From Verrucomicrobiota bacterium (lineage in GTDB: Bacteria > Verrucomicrobiota > Verrucomicrobiia > Limisphaerales > J093), in NCBI GenBank assembly GCA_016871715.1, contig VHCO01000042.1, forward strand, positions 1-40,420: a stretch of 40,420 nt of DNA, given 5' to 3'. The translations under genes and the position numbers were made by a program. The notes beneath the pieces were generated by a model, which saw only the letters and a list, made by a program, of their open reading frames with translations, had not been told where the DNA came from and made no database searches. Below, piece after piece: positions 25,321 to 34,129 of the stretch. The first letter of the stretch is position 1, and each line of letters begins with the position of its first letter.

Positions 25321-26271
25321 TCACGGCGAGGTCGCCAAGGGCTGCCGGCTGCCCATCAGAAACTCGAGGAAGAACGCGAGTTGTTCCTTGAGGTCGCGTC
25401 GTGGGATGATGGCATCGATCAACCCTCGGTCGCGCAGGAACTCAGCGGTCTGGAAGCCGGGCGGCAGTTCGGCTTGGGTGGTGTCCTTGATCACGCGCGG
25501 GCCGGCGAACCCGATCATGGCGCCGGGTTCCGCCAGGATGAGGTCTCCCAAGCTGGCGTAGCTCGCCATGACGCCGGCGGTGGTGGGGTGGGTCAGGACA
25601 CTCAGATAAGGCAGGCGACTGCGCGCGTGGTAAGCCAGCGCGGCTGAGGTCTTGGCCATTTGCATCAGGCTGAACATCCCTTCGTACATGCGCGCCCCGC
25701 CGCTGGTCGAGACGATGATCAGCGGCAGTCCCTGCGCGGTGGTCTGCTCGATCAAGCGGGTGAGCTTCTCGCCCACCACCGAGCCCATCGAGCCGCCCAA
25801 GAAACCGAAGTCCATCACCCCCAACCCCACGCGCGACGGGCCGATGCGGCCAATGCCGGTGACCACAGCGTCACGGAGGCCGGTGTTTTTCCGGTAACTG
25901 TCGAGTTTTTCTCCGTAGCTAGCCACCCCGGTGAACTCGAGCACGTCCACGCTGGTCATGGCGGCGTCCATCTCCTCGAACGAGCAGGTCTCGACCAGGG
26001 AATTGATGCGCTCGCGAGCGCCGATGGGGAAGTGGTGCCCACAGTGCGGGCAGACCTTCAGGTGCTCGTCCAGTTCTTTGTCGTAAATCATGGTCGAGCA
26101 CTTCGGGCACTTGGTCCAAATCCCTTCCGGAATGTCCTTCTTGCGAACGCGGGCGGCACCCAGCTTTGGCTTGCGCAAGAAACCGCGCTCCGGCGGGGCG
26201 ACGGGTGGGACCGCAGGCGGTTCCTTGCCCTCTAGCCCGAGCGATTTCCGTGAAAAAGGAGAAGTGGCCAT
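25321..26271 (-). CDS. accD: Acetyl-CoA carboxylase carboxyltransferase subunit beta
   Basis: AccD with AccA transfers the carboxyl group from carboxybiotin to acetyl-CoA, making malonyl-CoA for fatty acid synthesis. The 316-residue protein has an N-terminal linker of about 50 residues, a zinc ribbon with Cys55, Cys58, Cys74 and Cys77 (CPKC, CPHC), and the crotonase-fold domain with VGLGVMDFGFLGGSMGSVVGEK, STSGGARMYEGMFSLMQMAKT and TTAGVMASYASLGD, quoted in parts. ATG 26271 is chosen since the family's short linker begins there; no clear Shine-Dalgarno sequence precedes it. The gap to comF is 112 bases, so it may or may not share the upstream transcript. Confidence 0.97.
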   Translation of the reverse strand: MATSPFSRKSLGLEGKEPPAVPPVAPPERGFLRKPKLGAARVRKKDIPEGIWTKCPKCSTMIYDKELDEHLKVCPHCGHHFPIGARERINSLVETCSFEEMDAAMTSVDVLEFTGVASYGEKLDSYRKNTGLRDAVVTGIGRIGPSRVGLGVMDFGFLGGSMGSVVGEKLTRLIEQTTAQGLPLIIVSTSGGARMYEGMFSLMQMAKTSAALAYHARSRLPYLSVLTHPTTAGVMASYASLGDLILAEPGAMIGFAGPRVIKDTTQAELPPGFQTAEFLRDRGLIDAIIPRRDLKEQLAFFLEFLMGSRQPLATSP

Positions 26272-26383
26272 GAGGAAAGAAGGCAGGGCGCCGCTCACGC
26301 GGCCCGTTGGATCAACCGGCGGCAGGCCGGCCAACCGGCGGCGGCCAAGGCAAGCGATCGAGGGTTCATGGCAGTTGGGGGAC

Positions 26384-27142
26384 TCAAAGCCCGCGTGCCA
26401 AGGTCCAGACGCAGACCTCGCGGGCGCCGCTGGCACGCAACGCGCGGGCACAAGCGCTGGTGGTGGCTCCCGTGGTCAAGACATCGTCGAAGACCACCAC
26501 GCGCGCCCCTGCCAGCGGCGCCCTGGCGCGGCAGGCGAACGCCCCGCGGACGTTGGCGGCGCGCTGCGCCCGGTTCAGCGTGGTTTGGGTCCGCGTGGGC
26601 GCCACTCGGCGGACGCATCCGGTTGCCAGCGGGATGCCACAGGCTCGGCTCAGGCGCGCCCCCAAGCGTTCGGCTTGATTAAACTCGCGTTGGCGTTGTC
26701 GCACCGGGTGGAGCGGCACGGGCACAATGAGGTCCCACGGCTCGGCCGCGAGGGCCGGTGTGGCCTGGCGCAGCAAGAGCTCGCTCAGGAAGGGCTCGAA
26801 CCACAGCGCCCGGTGGTATTTGTAACGGTGGATCACGTCGAGCATGAAATCGGTCGCCACCACGGCCGCTCGCGCCTGCGAGAAGCACAAGTCGAGGGTC
26901 CGGCAGTTGCCGCACTCGAAGGGCAGCGCGTAGTCGCCAGCATACGGTAGACCGCAACGTTCACAATAGGGCGGCTCGACATAACGGATCGCGTCCGGCC
27001 TCGCCCGGCACCGGGCACAGACATAGCCCTGCTCGGCCGTAGCGCGCTCTGCGTCGCACATTTGACACCACGCAGGGTAGAGAAAACCTAGCGCGGCTTC
27101 AAGCCAGGTCTTTGCCACGGGCGTTGGGCTCGGAGGCGTCAT
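26384..27142 (-). CDS. ComF family protein (phosphoribosyltransferase-like)
   Basis: A 252-residue protein with an N-terminal zinc-ribbon-like region containing paired cysteines (WCQMC, CARC, CERCG, CGNC), the RYKYHRALWFEPFLSELL motif, and a C-terminal phosphoribosyltransferase fold ending in the PRPP-loop sequence VVVFDDVLTTGAT. ComF/GntX proteins take part in DNA uptake in competent bacteria, but many homologues have no tested role. With a type IV pilus-like operon nearby, a role in transformation is possible but unproven. ATG 27142 overlaps the CPBP stop in a 4-base coupling junction; the frame is open further upstream but lacks similarity there. Confidence 0.92.
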   Translation of the reverse strand: MTPPSPTPVAKTWLEAALGFLYPAWCQMCDAERATAEQGYVCARCRARPDAIRYVEPPYCERCGLPYAGDYALPFECGNCRTLDLCFSQARAAVVATDFMLDVIHRYKYHRALWFEPFLSELLLRQATPALAAEPWDLIVPVPLHPVRQRQREFNQAERLGARLSRACGIPLATGCVRRVAPTRTQTTLNRAQRAANVRGAFACRARAPLAGARVVVFDDVLTTGATTSACARALRASGAREVCVWTLARGL

Positions 27143-28041
27143 GTTGGGTCGGGTCCGGGCGGCCGGCGCGTGAGGCGCACCACCACCCCTAAGACCAGCC
27201 CCAGCAACACCAGCGCCAACCAGCCATCCACCAACTTGCCGCTTCCCCAGATCCAGCGGCTGAAGGAAGGCGCTTCGGTGGTCAGGGAGGCGTAGGTTTT
27301 GAGCCAAAACACCCAACCGGCATGGAGCCCGATCGAGTACCACAGGGTCCCGGTGCGCTGAAACGCCAGACCCAAGATCGCCCCAGCCAACAGCAGATTG
27401 GCGAAACCCGGGACCAAGCTCCGCCACTCGACGAAGCCCCCCAACATCCGCCCCAGCACCCAAAAACCAGCCGTTGCATCCACCGGCTCAGTCCAACGCA
27501 CCCGGGCGAAGAAGTGGACCCAGGCATACACCACGCTGGACACTCCCAAGGCCCAGGTCGCCCCGTGAGCTCGCTGGAGGGTTCCGAGCAAGGCCCCGCG
27601 GAACAGCACCTCCTCGAGCAAACTCACCGCCAGGGCGGCCAGCGTGGCGTTGACCAGGTGCCGGCCCAGTTCGGACGCGGTACGCTCGAGGTTCAGGTCG
27701 CGCGCCCCAACCCCTAGCGACACCAGCGCCACCACCGCCAACGAGCCGAACCCGATGAGTAAACCCGCGCCCCAGTGGCCGGCCTGGCCCCGCCACCCTC
27801 TGAGCCCAACCTCCGACCACCGGCGCACCCCCAGATGCCGCAACAGCGGCCAGAGTCCCAACAAGGCCAGCCCGAGCAAGGCGCGGTTCACGTACCGATG
27901 GAACGGGGCGTCGGCCACGCCCCGCAGCATCTCCGTCTGAGCCGCCAGCCACTGGACCGCATGATATAAGGCCGGGGCGAGGAGGGCGCCCCCAGCAAAG
28001 ACCAGGGTCAAGTAGACTAGCCAGGCCCGCAGCGGACGCAT
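27139..28041 (-). CDS. CPBP family intramembrane metalloprotease
   Basis: A 300-residue integral membrane protein with about seven to eight hydrophobic helices. The CPBP (Rce1-like/Abi) motifs are present: Glu143-Glu144 with Arg148 in EEVLFRG, His176 in WVHFF, and His240 in IGLHAGW. These residues form the glutamate/metal-type active site of Rce1-like proteases. Substrates of bacterial members are mostly unknown; some act in bacteriocin self-immunity or protein maturation. It ends in a 4-base overlap with comF, so the two are probably co-expressed. Confidence 0.9.
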   Translation of the reverse strand: MRPLRAWLVYLTLVFAGGALLAPALYHAVQWLAAQTEMLRGVADAPFHRYVNRALLGLALLGLWPLLRHLGVRRWSEVGLRGWRGQAGHWGAGLLIGFGSLAVVALVSLGVGARDLNLERTASELGRHLVNATLAALAVSLLEEVLFRGALLGTLQRAHGATWALGVSSVVYAWVHFFARVRWTEPVDATAGFWVLGRMLGGFVEWRSLVPGFANLLLAGAILGLAFQRTGTLWYSIGLHAGWVFWLKTYASLTTEAPSFSRWIWGSGKLVDGWLALVLLGLVLGVVVRLTRRPPGPDPT

Positions 28042-28076
28042 GGTCGGACCCTAGGGAACCTGGAACCGGACTGCCA

Positions 28077-28095
28077 AGCCGATAATCCGTCGGCT
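28077..28095. other. Hairpin in the divergent CPBP/ceramidase gap
   Basis: AGCCGA (28077-28082) and TCGGCT (28090-28095) form a 6-bp stem with a 7-base loop, 36 bases upstream of the CPBP start. It lies in the untranslated leader or operator region of that gene. Function unknown; the rest of the 261-base gap shows no gene. Confidence 0.25.
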
Positions 28096-28224
28096 CCCGC
28101 CAGACGTATCCTTGGCGAGGTGCTTAGGTTGGGCGAAATCCGGCAGGCGCCTTGCGGGACGCGGGTCCTCAGACTCGCTCTGGGCGGACGTGACCGTCCA
28201 CGCTCCACCTCGCCCAGGATGTAT

Positions 28225-28248
28225 GGGAGTCATGAGGGGAGTCATGAG
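28225..28248 (+). repeat. Perfect 12-bp tandem duplication
   Basis: GGGAGTCATGAG occurs twice in direct succession (28225-28236 and 28237-28248) in the divergent gap upstream of the ceramidase-like gene. It could be a slippage duplication or a pair of protein-binding sites, as it sits 15 bases upstream of a possible promoter. Confidence 0.6.
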
Positions 28249-28262
28249 TGCGGTGGAATCTG

Positions 28263-28293
28263 CTCGACCCCGCGGGGGGCGTTGGCCTAAGTA
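28263..28293 (+). promoter_or_regulatory. Weak candidate promoter of the ceramidase-like gene
   Basis: CTCGAC (28263-28268) and TAAGTA (28288-28293) are 19 bases apart; the -35 box is weak. The spacing is one base longer than in the mreB candidate. The start would fall almost at the ATG at 28303, giving a very short leader with TAGGTG at 28292-28297 as a possible ribosome binding site. Confidence 0.2.
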
Positions 28294-28302
28294 GGTGACG
28301 CG

Positions 28303-29613
28303 ATGCGACGCTTCCAATGCTCTGGCTCGGCGGGCGTGCCCCGGTGGACCGCACTTTTTCTGTTTGGCTTCGGTCTGGCGCTGGCGAGCGCGCTACCGGG
28401 GCTGGCGGGCGGGTTCCGGGCGGGCGTGGCCGTGCGGGTGGTGACCCCCGACCCGCTCTTGCCCGTTTCGGGTGGCGTCGGGCCGTCGAGTCCGGCCGTG
28501 CGCCAGGCCGGGGACCTGACCGTGCGGGCCTTGGCCCTCGAGGCGGGCGAGACGCGGGTGGCCATGGTCAGTGCAGATTTCCTGGGTTTTCCGGCGGTCT
28601 TGGGCCAGCGCGTTCGAGCTCAGGTCAAGGGCGTGCCTGGCACGAATATCCTCATCGGCGCCACGCACACGCACAGCGCGCCGGACTGCTATGGGTTTGC
28701 GGATGCGGCCGGGCGGACGGCGGCGGATCTGGCCTACCTGGATTGGGTCTGCCGGCGGATGGCGGAGGTCATCGACGAGGCGGTCGCGCGGCTGCAGCCG
28801 GCGATGCTGAAGATCGCCACGGGCGAGGCTCGGGGCAAGATTGCCTACAACTACTACGCGGAACAACTGTACGATCCCCGCTGCCACGTGATCCAGGCCT
28901 TGGACGAGGCCGGGCGACCCTTGGCGACGCTGGTGAACTATGCGATCCATCCGGAGGTGCTGGGCTCGGATGCGGGCGTGTTGAGCCCGGACCTGGTGGG
29001 GCCGTTGTATGAGCGGTTGGCGGAGGCGGGCGCAGGTGTGGGTTTGTTCCTGAACAGCGCCCAGGGCGGGATGGTCACGGCGGACAACCGCGGCCCAGAC
29101 GGTAAAGACCTGCGGACCTGGGCAGAATGCCAGCGCATTGGGCGGCTGCTGGCTGACGAAGCGGTGCGCTTGGTCGCCCCGGCGGCGGTGCAGCGGGACC
29201 CGGGGTTATTCTGCGTGGCCAAGACGGTTCGGTTCCCGGTGGACTCCGACCTGTTGCGGACGGTGCTCGAGCGTTCGCCGTTGGGTTACGTGGCGGAGCC
29301 GGGGGCCGAGGTGGCGACGCAAGTCAACGTGGTCAACGTGGGCAACGCGCAGATTCTCACCATTCCGGGCGAGGCCCTGCCGAACATTGGCTACTACCTC
29401 AAGCGGAAGATGCGGGGCGAACACAACCTGCTCTTTGGGCTGACCAACGACGCCTTCGGGTACATTTTGACCAAGGTCGACTGGGGCAGTTTCCGGCGCT
29501 ACGACTACATCACGCGGATCTGTCTGGGGGAACGGACCGGCGAGATCTTCCTGGACGAGGCCCTGGCGCTGGTCGCCGCCACGCCGGCGCCGCCGCGGCT
29601 GACGGTTCCCTGA
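28303..29613 (+). CDS. Secreted neutral/alkaline ceramidase-like hydrolase
   Basis: A 436-residue protein with an N-terminal signal (about 14-36, TALFLFGFGLALASALPGLA) and the N-terminal domain of neutral ceramidases: FRAGVAVRVVTPD, zinc-ligand motif ATHTHSAPD with His122 and His124, NYAIHPEVLG and FLNSAQGGMV. True ceramidases cleave the amide bond of ceramide. Many verrucomicrobial proteins share only this domain and have unknown substrates, and this one is shorter than the roughly 650-residue classical enzymes because the C-terminal domain is missing. The thioesterase gene follows after 13 bases, suggesting a two-gene lipid-related operon. Confidence 0.82.
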   Translation: MRRFQCSGSAGVPRWTALFLFGFGLALASALPGLAGGFRAGVAVRVVTPDPLLPVSGGVGPSSPAVRQAGDLTVRALALEAGETRVAMVSADFLGFPAVLGQRVRAQVKGVPGTNILIGATHTHSAPDCYGFADAAGRTAADLAYLDWVCRRMAEVIDEAVARLQPAMLKIATGEARGKIAYNYYAEQLYDPRCHVIQALDEAGRPLATLVNYAIHPEVLGSDAGVLSPDLVGPLYERLAEAGAGVGLFLNSAQGGMVTADNRGPDGKDLRTWAECQRIGRLLADEAVRLVAPAAVQRDPGLFCVAKTVRFPVDSDLLRTVLERSPLGYVAEPGAEVATQVNVVNVGNAQILTIPGEALPNIGYYLKRKMRGEHNLLFGLTNDAFGYILTKVDWGSFRRYDYITRICLGERTGEIFLDEALALVAATPAPPRLTVP

Positions 29614-29626
29614 ACCGCGAACCGCG

Positions 29627-30094
29627 ATGGACCCGTCCCCGCCGCCCTCGTCGGTCTCGCCGCCGTCCGGCCCGGCAGTTCGGCTGGGCCGAACCCGGTT
29701 CGAGACCGAGCTCCAGGTGCGACCGGACGACATCGATCTGAACCAGCACGTGCATGCGAGCCGGTACTACGACTACGTGTTGGCGGCGCGCTACGACCAG
29801 ATGGCGCGCTGTTACGGGATGGGGATGGAGGAGTTCTTGCGGGCGGGTTATGGCTGGTTCACTCGCACCGCTCACGTCGAGTACAAGCGCCCGTTGCGGT
29901 TAGGGGAGAGCATGATCGTCCGGACCTGGGTGCAGGAGGTGGTGCGTGACGGGGTGCGGGTGGACTTCGAGATCTTGAAGAAGCCGCATCTCAAGCCGGC
30001 CTGCGAAGGCTGGTTCCATTTCACCATGGTCAGCCTGCAGACCGGGCGCGCGCTCGAGATCCCGGACTGGGTCCTCGCCAAGTACACCATCTGA
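29627..30094 (+). CDS. Acyl-CoA thioesterase, 4HBT hotdog-fold (YbgC/FadM-like)
   Basis: A 155-residue single hotdog-domain protein. After a Pro/Ser-rich start of about 22 residues, TELQVRPDDIDLNQHVHASRYYDYV carries the 4HBT signature DxxxNxHVHxxRY (quoted as DIDLNQHVHASRYYDYV), and HVEYKRPLRLGE and ILKKP follow. Such enzymes hydrolyse acyl-CoA or acyl-ACP thioesters; the substrate is unknown. The start lies 13 bases after the ceramidase-like stop with no clear ribosome binding site, so translation is probably coupled. Confidence 0.88.
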   Translation: MDPSPPPSSVSPPSGPAVRLGRTRFETELQVRPDDIDLNQHVHASRYYDYVLAARYDQMARCYGMGMEEFLRAGYGWFTRTAHVEYKRPLRLGESMIVRTWVQEVVRDGVRVDFEILKKPHLKPACEGWFHFTMVSLQTGRALEIPDWVLAKYTI

Positions 30095-30225
30095 GCCGGG
30101 CCGCGTCGGCGCGCGACCTTGCCAAGGACGCGGGGCGGGTGGGCGGGTGGCGGGCCGCAATTCAGACTGGCATCCGGCGCGGGATCGCGGCATGCTGCGC
30201 GCTCGAACCTGGAATTGCAGCAGTT

Positions 30226-32274
30226 ATGGCAAGAGCATCCAGTCATTTGCGTGCGGCCGTGGGCTGGCTGGTCCTGCTGGCGTTCCTGGCCTCTTCCTGC
30301 CAGCGCTATCCCGCCTCGAGTTCGTCGCGGGCTAGCCAGAGCCGGCCTGCCAAGACGGCGACCTCGAAGCGGGCCGCCGCGACCGAGGAGGCGGCGCCGC
30401 CGGTGCGGTACAGCTCCACGCACGACGATGAGATCAAGGAGATTCTGAATTTGGCGACTCAACGGAAGTGGGAGGAGGCGGAGATCCATGCCAACGCCCT
30501 CATTGCGCGCGATCCGCAGGACCCGGCGGCCCAGCGGCTGCTGACTTGGGTGCGCCAGCAGCGCGAGTTGCGGCGCGAGCAAGCCCTCGAGGACAAGATC
30601 CGGGAGATCGACGCCAATAACTCGGTCTTCAATCCCACCATCCCCGGCCTGCTGCGCGAGCGGAAAGATCGCGGGTTGCCCCCGCGCAAAGACGTCCGCG
30701 ACGCCATCGAACAGATCCAGTCGACGCCCTACGTGCCCGAGAATTTCGGTCGCACCAACTATGTCAAAGGGCTCCTCTTCGATTTCGAGTCGGTCCAGGG
30801 CCGGATGGCCAAGGTGCTCGAGAAGGAGATCTCGATCCACCTGGACAATGCCACGCTCGAGACCATCATCTTCAACGTCGGCCAGGCCGAGGGGATCAAT
30901 TTCGTGGCGGACAAGTCGTTGCCGGCCTTCCAGCAGAAGCTGAGCGTCAACATGAACCGGGTGAAACTCTCGGAGTTTCTGCGGTATGTCTCGCGCAACC
31001 TCGACCTGCAGTTCCAGGTGGGCACCGACCTCATCTACATCGTCGACGGGAAAGACCGCAAGAAGCTCTTCGAGGAGACGCGGTTTTATCGCCTGCGCAA
31101 AGGGTTTGTGCTGCCGGCCGAGTTCGGGCCGCCGGAAGCCATCCGGACAGAGACCAGAGCCAACAACGTCGTTACCGTCACCGAGGTGCAGAAGATGGCC
31201 AAGTTCGTCAACGACCTCGCCCCAAAGCTGCCGTCCATCGAGCATGCCATCACGAACTTCTTCGCGGGCTCGAAGTACTACATCGACTACGAGCGCAACA
31301 TCATCATTGCCAAGGGAACACCCGAGGAACTCGAGGTCATGGACGGCATCGTCCAGGAATTCGACAAGCCGATCCAGCAGATCCTGATCGAGGCGCGGTT
31401 CATTACGGTCTCGGAGGCGTCGTTCCTGAAGTTGGGCATTGCTTGGGAGACCGGCCGCGACCTGCTGACCACGGCGCGGGAGTCGATCGACTACACCAAC
31501 CTGGGGATTGGCGATGTCGGGATCGGCTTGCAGGAATCCAAGGGCAATATCTTGTCGCGGCGCAACCTCAGCGCCACCCTGACCGCCATCCAACAGAGCG
31601 GCGAAAGCCAGGTCCTGAGCGCGCCCCGGCTCACGGTGATCAACAACCTGCCCGCCACCATCGCCGACGGCAAAGTCCAGTACTACTACGAGGAGTACCA
31701 GGTCAAACAGACCATCCTCGAGCGGCGCTCGACGTCGTCGCTGCTGCCGGCCGGCAAACCCGTCAAGATCACCTCCGGCGTCAACCTGCATGTGCTCGCC
31801 AGCATCGGCGGCGACGGACGCACGGTCTTTCTCGCCCTCAACCCGCAGGTCAACCAGGACGTGCAATTGGTCACCTTCGCCACCGTCACCGACCGCGACG
31901 ACACCGGCAAGGTGGTGAGTTCTTTCGACATCCGCCTGCCCGAGTCGCGGACCCAGGAACTCTCGACTCGGGCCGTGGTCCGGTCCGGCCAGACGGTGGT
32001 GTTGGGCGGGGTGCTGGAACGGGAACAGACCACGTTCGTCGAGTCGGTGCCCGTGCTGGGCAACATCCCCATCATCGGCGCCGCTTTTCGGCGCCGGGTC
32101 GAGTTGGACAAGCCCCGTTACCTGCTCATCTTCGTGACCGCCACCGTCGTTTCGGAGACGGGTGAATTCCTCATCTACGACGAAGAGGATCTGCCGCCCA
32201 CCTGGCCGGGGAGTACCAGCCCCAGCCCCACGCCCCCACCCGCCGCCACGCCTCCGGCCGCGCCAGCCCAGTGA
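30226..32274 (+). CDS. Secretin of a type IV pilus/type II secretion system (GspD/PilQ family)
   Basis: Secretins form the outer-membrane pore for pili or secreted proteins. The 682-residue protein begins with a lipoprotein-like signal (VLLAFLASSC, Cys25), a Ser/Lys-rich linker, and a helical region (about 60-110, ATQRKWEEAEIHANALI) like a TPR. Periplasmic N domains follow (VQGRMAKVLEKEISIHLDNA and later IEHAITNFFAGSKYYIDYER, quoted in parts), then the secretin domain with QILIEARFITVSEASFLKLG, VLSAPRLTVINN and the closing VVLGGVLEREQT, SVPVLGNIPIIG. A Pro/Thr-rich tail ends the protein. ATG 30226 is preferred because it gives the signal. The stop overlaps the pilM start (GTGA), so this heads a five-gene operon. 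Confidence 0.93.
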   Translation: MARASSHLRAAVGWLVLLAFLASSCQRYPASSSSRASQSRPAKTATSKRAAATEEAAPPVRYSSTHDDEIKEILNLATQRKWEEAEIHANALIARDPQDPAAQRLLTWVRQQRELRREQALEDKIREIDANNSVFNPTIPGLLRERKDRGLPPRKDVRDAIEQIQSTPYVPENFGRTNYVKGLLFDFESVQGRMAKVLEKEISIHLDNATLETIIFNVGQAEGINFVADKSLPAFQQKLSVNMNRVKLSEFLRYVSRNLDLQFQVGTDLIYIVDGKDRKKLFEETRFYRLRKGFVLPAEFGPPEAIRTETRANNVVTVTEVQKMAKFVNDLAPKLPSIEHAITNFFAGSKYYIDYERNIIIAKGTPEELEVMDGIVQEFDKPIQQILIEARFITVSEASFLKLGIAWETGRDLLTTARESIDYTNLGIGDVGIGLQESKGNILSRRNLSATLTAIQQSGESQVLSAPRLTVINNLPATIADGKVQYYYEEYQVKQTILERRSTSSLLPAGKPVKITSGVNLHVLASIGGDGRTVFLALNPQVNQDVQLVTFATVTDRDDTGKVVSSFDIRLPESRTQELSTRAVVRSGQTVVLGGVLEREQTTFVESVPVLGNIPIIGAAFRRRVELDKPRYLLIFVTATVVSETGEFLIYDEEDLPPTWPGSTSPSPTPPPAATPPAAPAQ

Positions 32275-34124
32275 CGGTCTCGCTCCCACGACCTTTGCTG
32301 CACCGGCTGTGCCCGCTGTTGGGCGAGCGGTTGGTGGCGATCGACCCGGGCAGCCGCTCCTATAAGATGCTGGTGGTCGAGTCCACCTTGGGCGGCCTGC
32401 GCGTGTTGCAGCGCCAAACGATCGATCTCCAAGAGGAGCCGCGCCTGGGCGCCGAGCCCGTCCAAGGCCTTGCGCGCGAGGTCCTGCCCGGGTTGGGCCC
32501 CCACCGGTTGGCCTTGGTGTTGCCGCAGCACCGGACCATTGCCCAGACCTTGGAGCTGCCCGGCACGCGCCGCGCCGACCTCGCCAAGACCGTGTCGAGC
32601 GAGGCCACCAAGCTGAGCGGCTTCAATGAGGAGACCCTCCGCTACGATTTCGCGCCGCTGCGTCCGTTTGCGCGCTACCAGCGGCCGGTGGCCGTGACGC
32701 TGTGTCGGGCGGAGGAAATCAGCGAGTTGCTCGAACGCCACACGCCGGCCCCGGCCGAAGACGCGCGCGCTGAGGACCCGGCGACGGTGTGCGAGTTGAC
32801 CACGACCGCCCAGGCGCTCTTCGTCGCGGCGCAACTGATCCGGCCCAGAATCGAGCAGGGGGTGTTGGCCGAGTTGGGGGCCAACCACACCGTGGTGGCC
32901 ATCGTGGTGCGCCGCCAACTCGTCTTCGCCACCAGTTTCGAGGTCGGCGGCGAGCAATTCACGGCGGCACTGGCCAAGCTCAAGGGCTGCCTGCTGCCCG
33001 TGGCGGAGGCCCACAAACGCGCGCACAACTTGCTGGCTGGCCCGGACACCCTGCCAGGTTTCGAGGCGGTCGTGGGGCGATGGGCCGCCGAGGTCAAGCG
33101 CTGCGTTGCCGAATGGCTCGAAGACCACGGCGACGCCGAGCTCACCTTCGCGGGCCTGCCGGTCTACCTCACCGGCGGCGGGGCCGGCCAGCCTGGGCTG
33201 ATCGAGCACCTCAATCGCCTGGGGCCGCTCCGTTTCGAGAGCTGGCCCGCTCTGCCGGCCGACGATGCGGACTGGCCCATGGACCCGTACTGGGTGGCCT
33301 ATGGCGCCGCTTGCCAGGCCCTGCGCCGGGTGCCGCGGGCGCTCTCGCTTCTGCCGCCAGAGCTGCGGGCCGCCCGGCGGCGGCATCGGGTTTGGGCGTG
33401 GACCCAAGCCGCCAGCGTGGTCCTCATGGTGCTGGTCGCCCTGCTGTTGGGTCGGGGGACGGCCCAGCACCGGGACGTGCTCGAACGCAAGCAGGGGTTG
33501 CTGAGCCAAATCCGCACCGCCCGAGATACCGCTACCCAGATCGCCGCGCTGGCGCAGCAGCTCGACTCGGACTACGAACGGCTTTACCCGGTGCTCCAGA
33601 GCCAACTCGCCACGGCCGACGCCCTCGATGCGCTCACCGCCTTCATGGGCGCACGCACCAACGACGACTTCTGGTTCGTGAGTTTCGGCGACGCGCTCAG
33701 CTACGCGACGGCGACGGCGCCGGGGGCGACCAACCTGGTCAACGGCGCGCTTGTTCTGGCAGTCACCAATCTCCCCCTGGCGCGGCAGGAACTGATTGTC
33801 GAGCTGTGCATCCCGCAAGAAGGCGACGCGATGCGCCGGATCCTGAGCCAGGTGGTGACCAACCTCAAGGCCCACGCCTTGTTCCGGCGCGTGGATGCGT
33901 TGCCACCCGAGCGCAAACGTCAGGTGGTAGATGCGGGCGTGATCCTCTCGAACCGCGTGCACGCCCTCTTCATGGAGCTTGCCCCTCAGCCTTTGCCGGC
34001 ACCCGTCGGCCCGACCTCCCGCCTGCCTTTGGCCGACCCGAGCCGGGAGCCGCGGCGGGTGTTTCCGACACCCTGGCCGCGAACCGACTCGGGCGCTCCG
34101 GCGACCAGCCCGACCAACCGTTAG
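32271..34124 (+). CDS. PilM-PilN fusion protein
   Basis: A 617-residue protein with two parts. Residues about 20-360 have the actin-like ATPase fold of PilM: AIDPGSRSYKMLVVES (phosphate 1), SEATKLSGFNEETLRYDF, VAIVVRRQLVFATSFEVGG and LTGGGAGQPGLIEHL. A basic stretch, a membrane helix (about 380-397) and a periplasmic coiled-coil/alpha-beta part follow, as in PilN. In most systems PilM and PilN are separate, with PilM binding the cytoplasmic tail of PilN; here both are joined. The start is GTG 32271, overlapping the secretin stop. The C-terminal 60 residues are Pro-rich and probably disordered. Assignment is by fold motifs and gene order. Confidence 0.8.
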   Translation: MTVSLPRPLLHRLCPLLGERLVAIDPGSRSYKMLVVESTLGGLRVLQRQTIDLQEEPRLGAEPVQGLAREVLPGLGPHRLALVLPQHRTIAQTLELPGTRRADLAKTVSSEATKLSGFNEETLRYDFAPLRPFARYQRPVAVTLCRAEEISELLERHTPAPAEDARAEDPATVCELTTTAQALFVAAQLIRPRIEQGVLAELGANHTVVAIVVRRQLVFATSFEVGGEQFTAALAKLKGCLLPVAEAHKRAHNLLAGPDTLPGFEAVVGRWAAEVKRCVAEWLEDHGDAELTFAGLPVYLTGGGAGQPGLIEHLNRLGPLRFESWPALPADDADWPMDPYWVAYGAACQALRRVPRALSLLPPELRAARRRHRVWAWTQAASVVLMVLVALLLGRGTAQHRDVLERKQGLLSQIRTARDTATQIAALAQQLDSDYERLYPVLQSQLATADALDALTAFMGARTNDDFWFVSFGDALSYATATAPGATNLVNGALVLAVTNLPLARQELIVELCIPQEGDAMRRILSQVVTNLKAHALFRRVDALPPERKRQVVDAGVILSNRVHALFMELAPQPLPAPVGPTSRLPLADPSREPRRVFPTPWPRTDSGAPATSPTNR

Positions 34125-34129
34125 TCGCC

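Noticed and set aside
29872-32289. 805-codon open frame on the - strand
   Set aside because: Antisense to the thioesterase and secretin genes, which carry full family signatures; its translation is low-complexity and Asp/Gly/Leu-biased.
32175-33962. 595-codon open frame on the - strand
   Set aside because: Antisense to the secretin end and PilM-PilN fusion; no signal, domain or ribosome binding site supports it.
32789-34129. Upstream extension of the PilO-like frame
   Set aside because: Arg/Gly/Pro-rich shadow of pilMN; the real protein begins at GTG 34130 with a membrane anchor.
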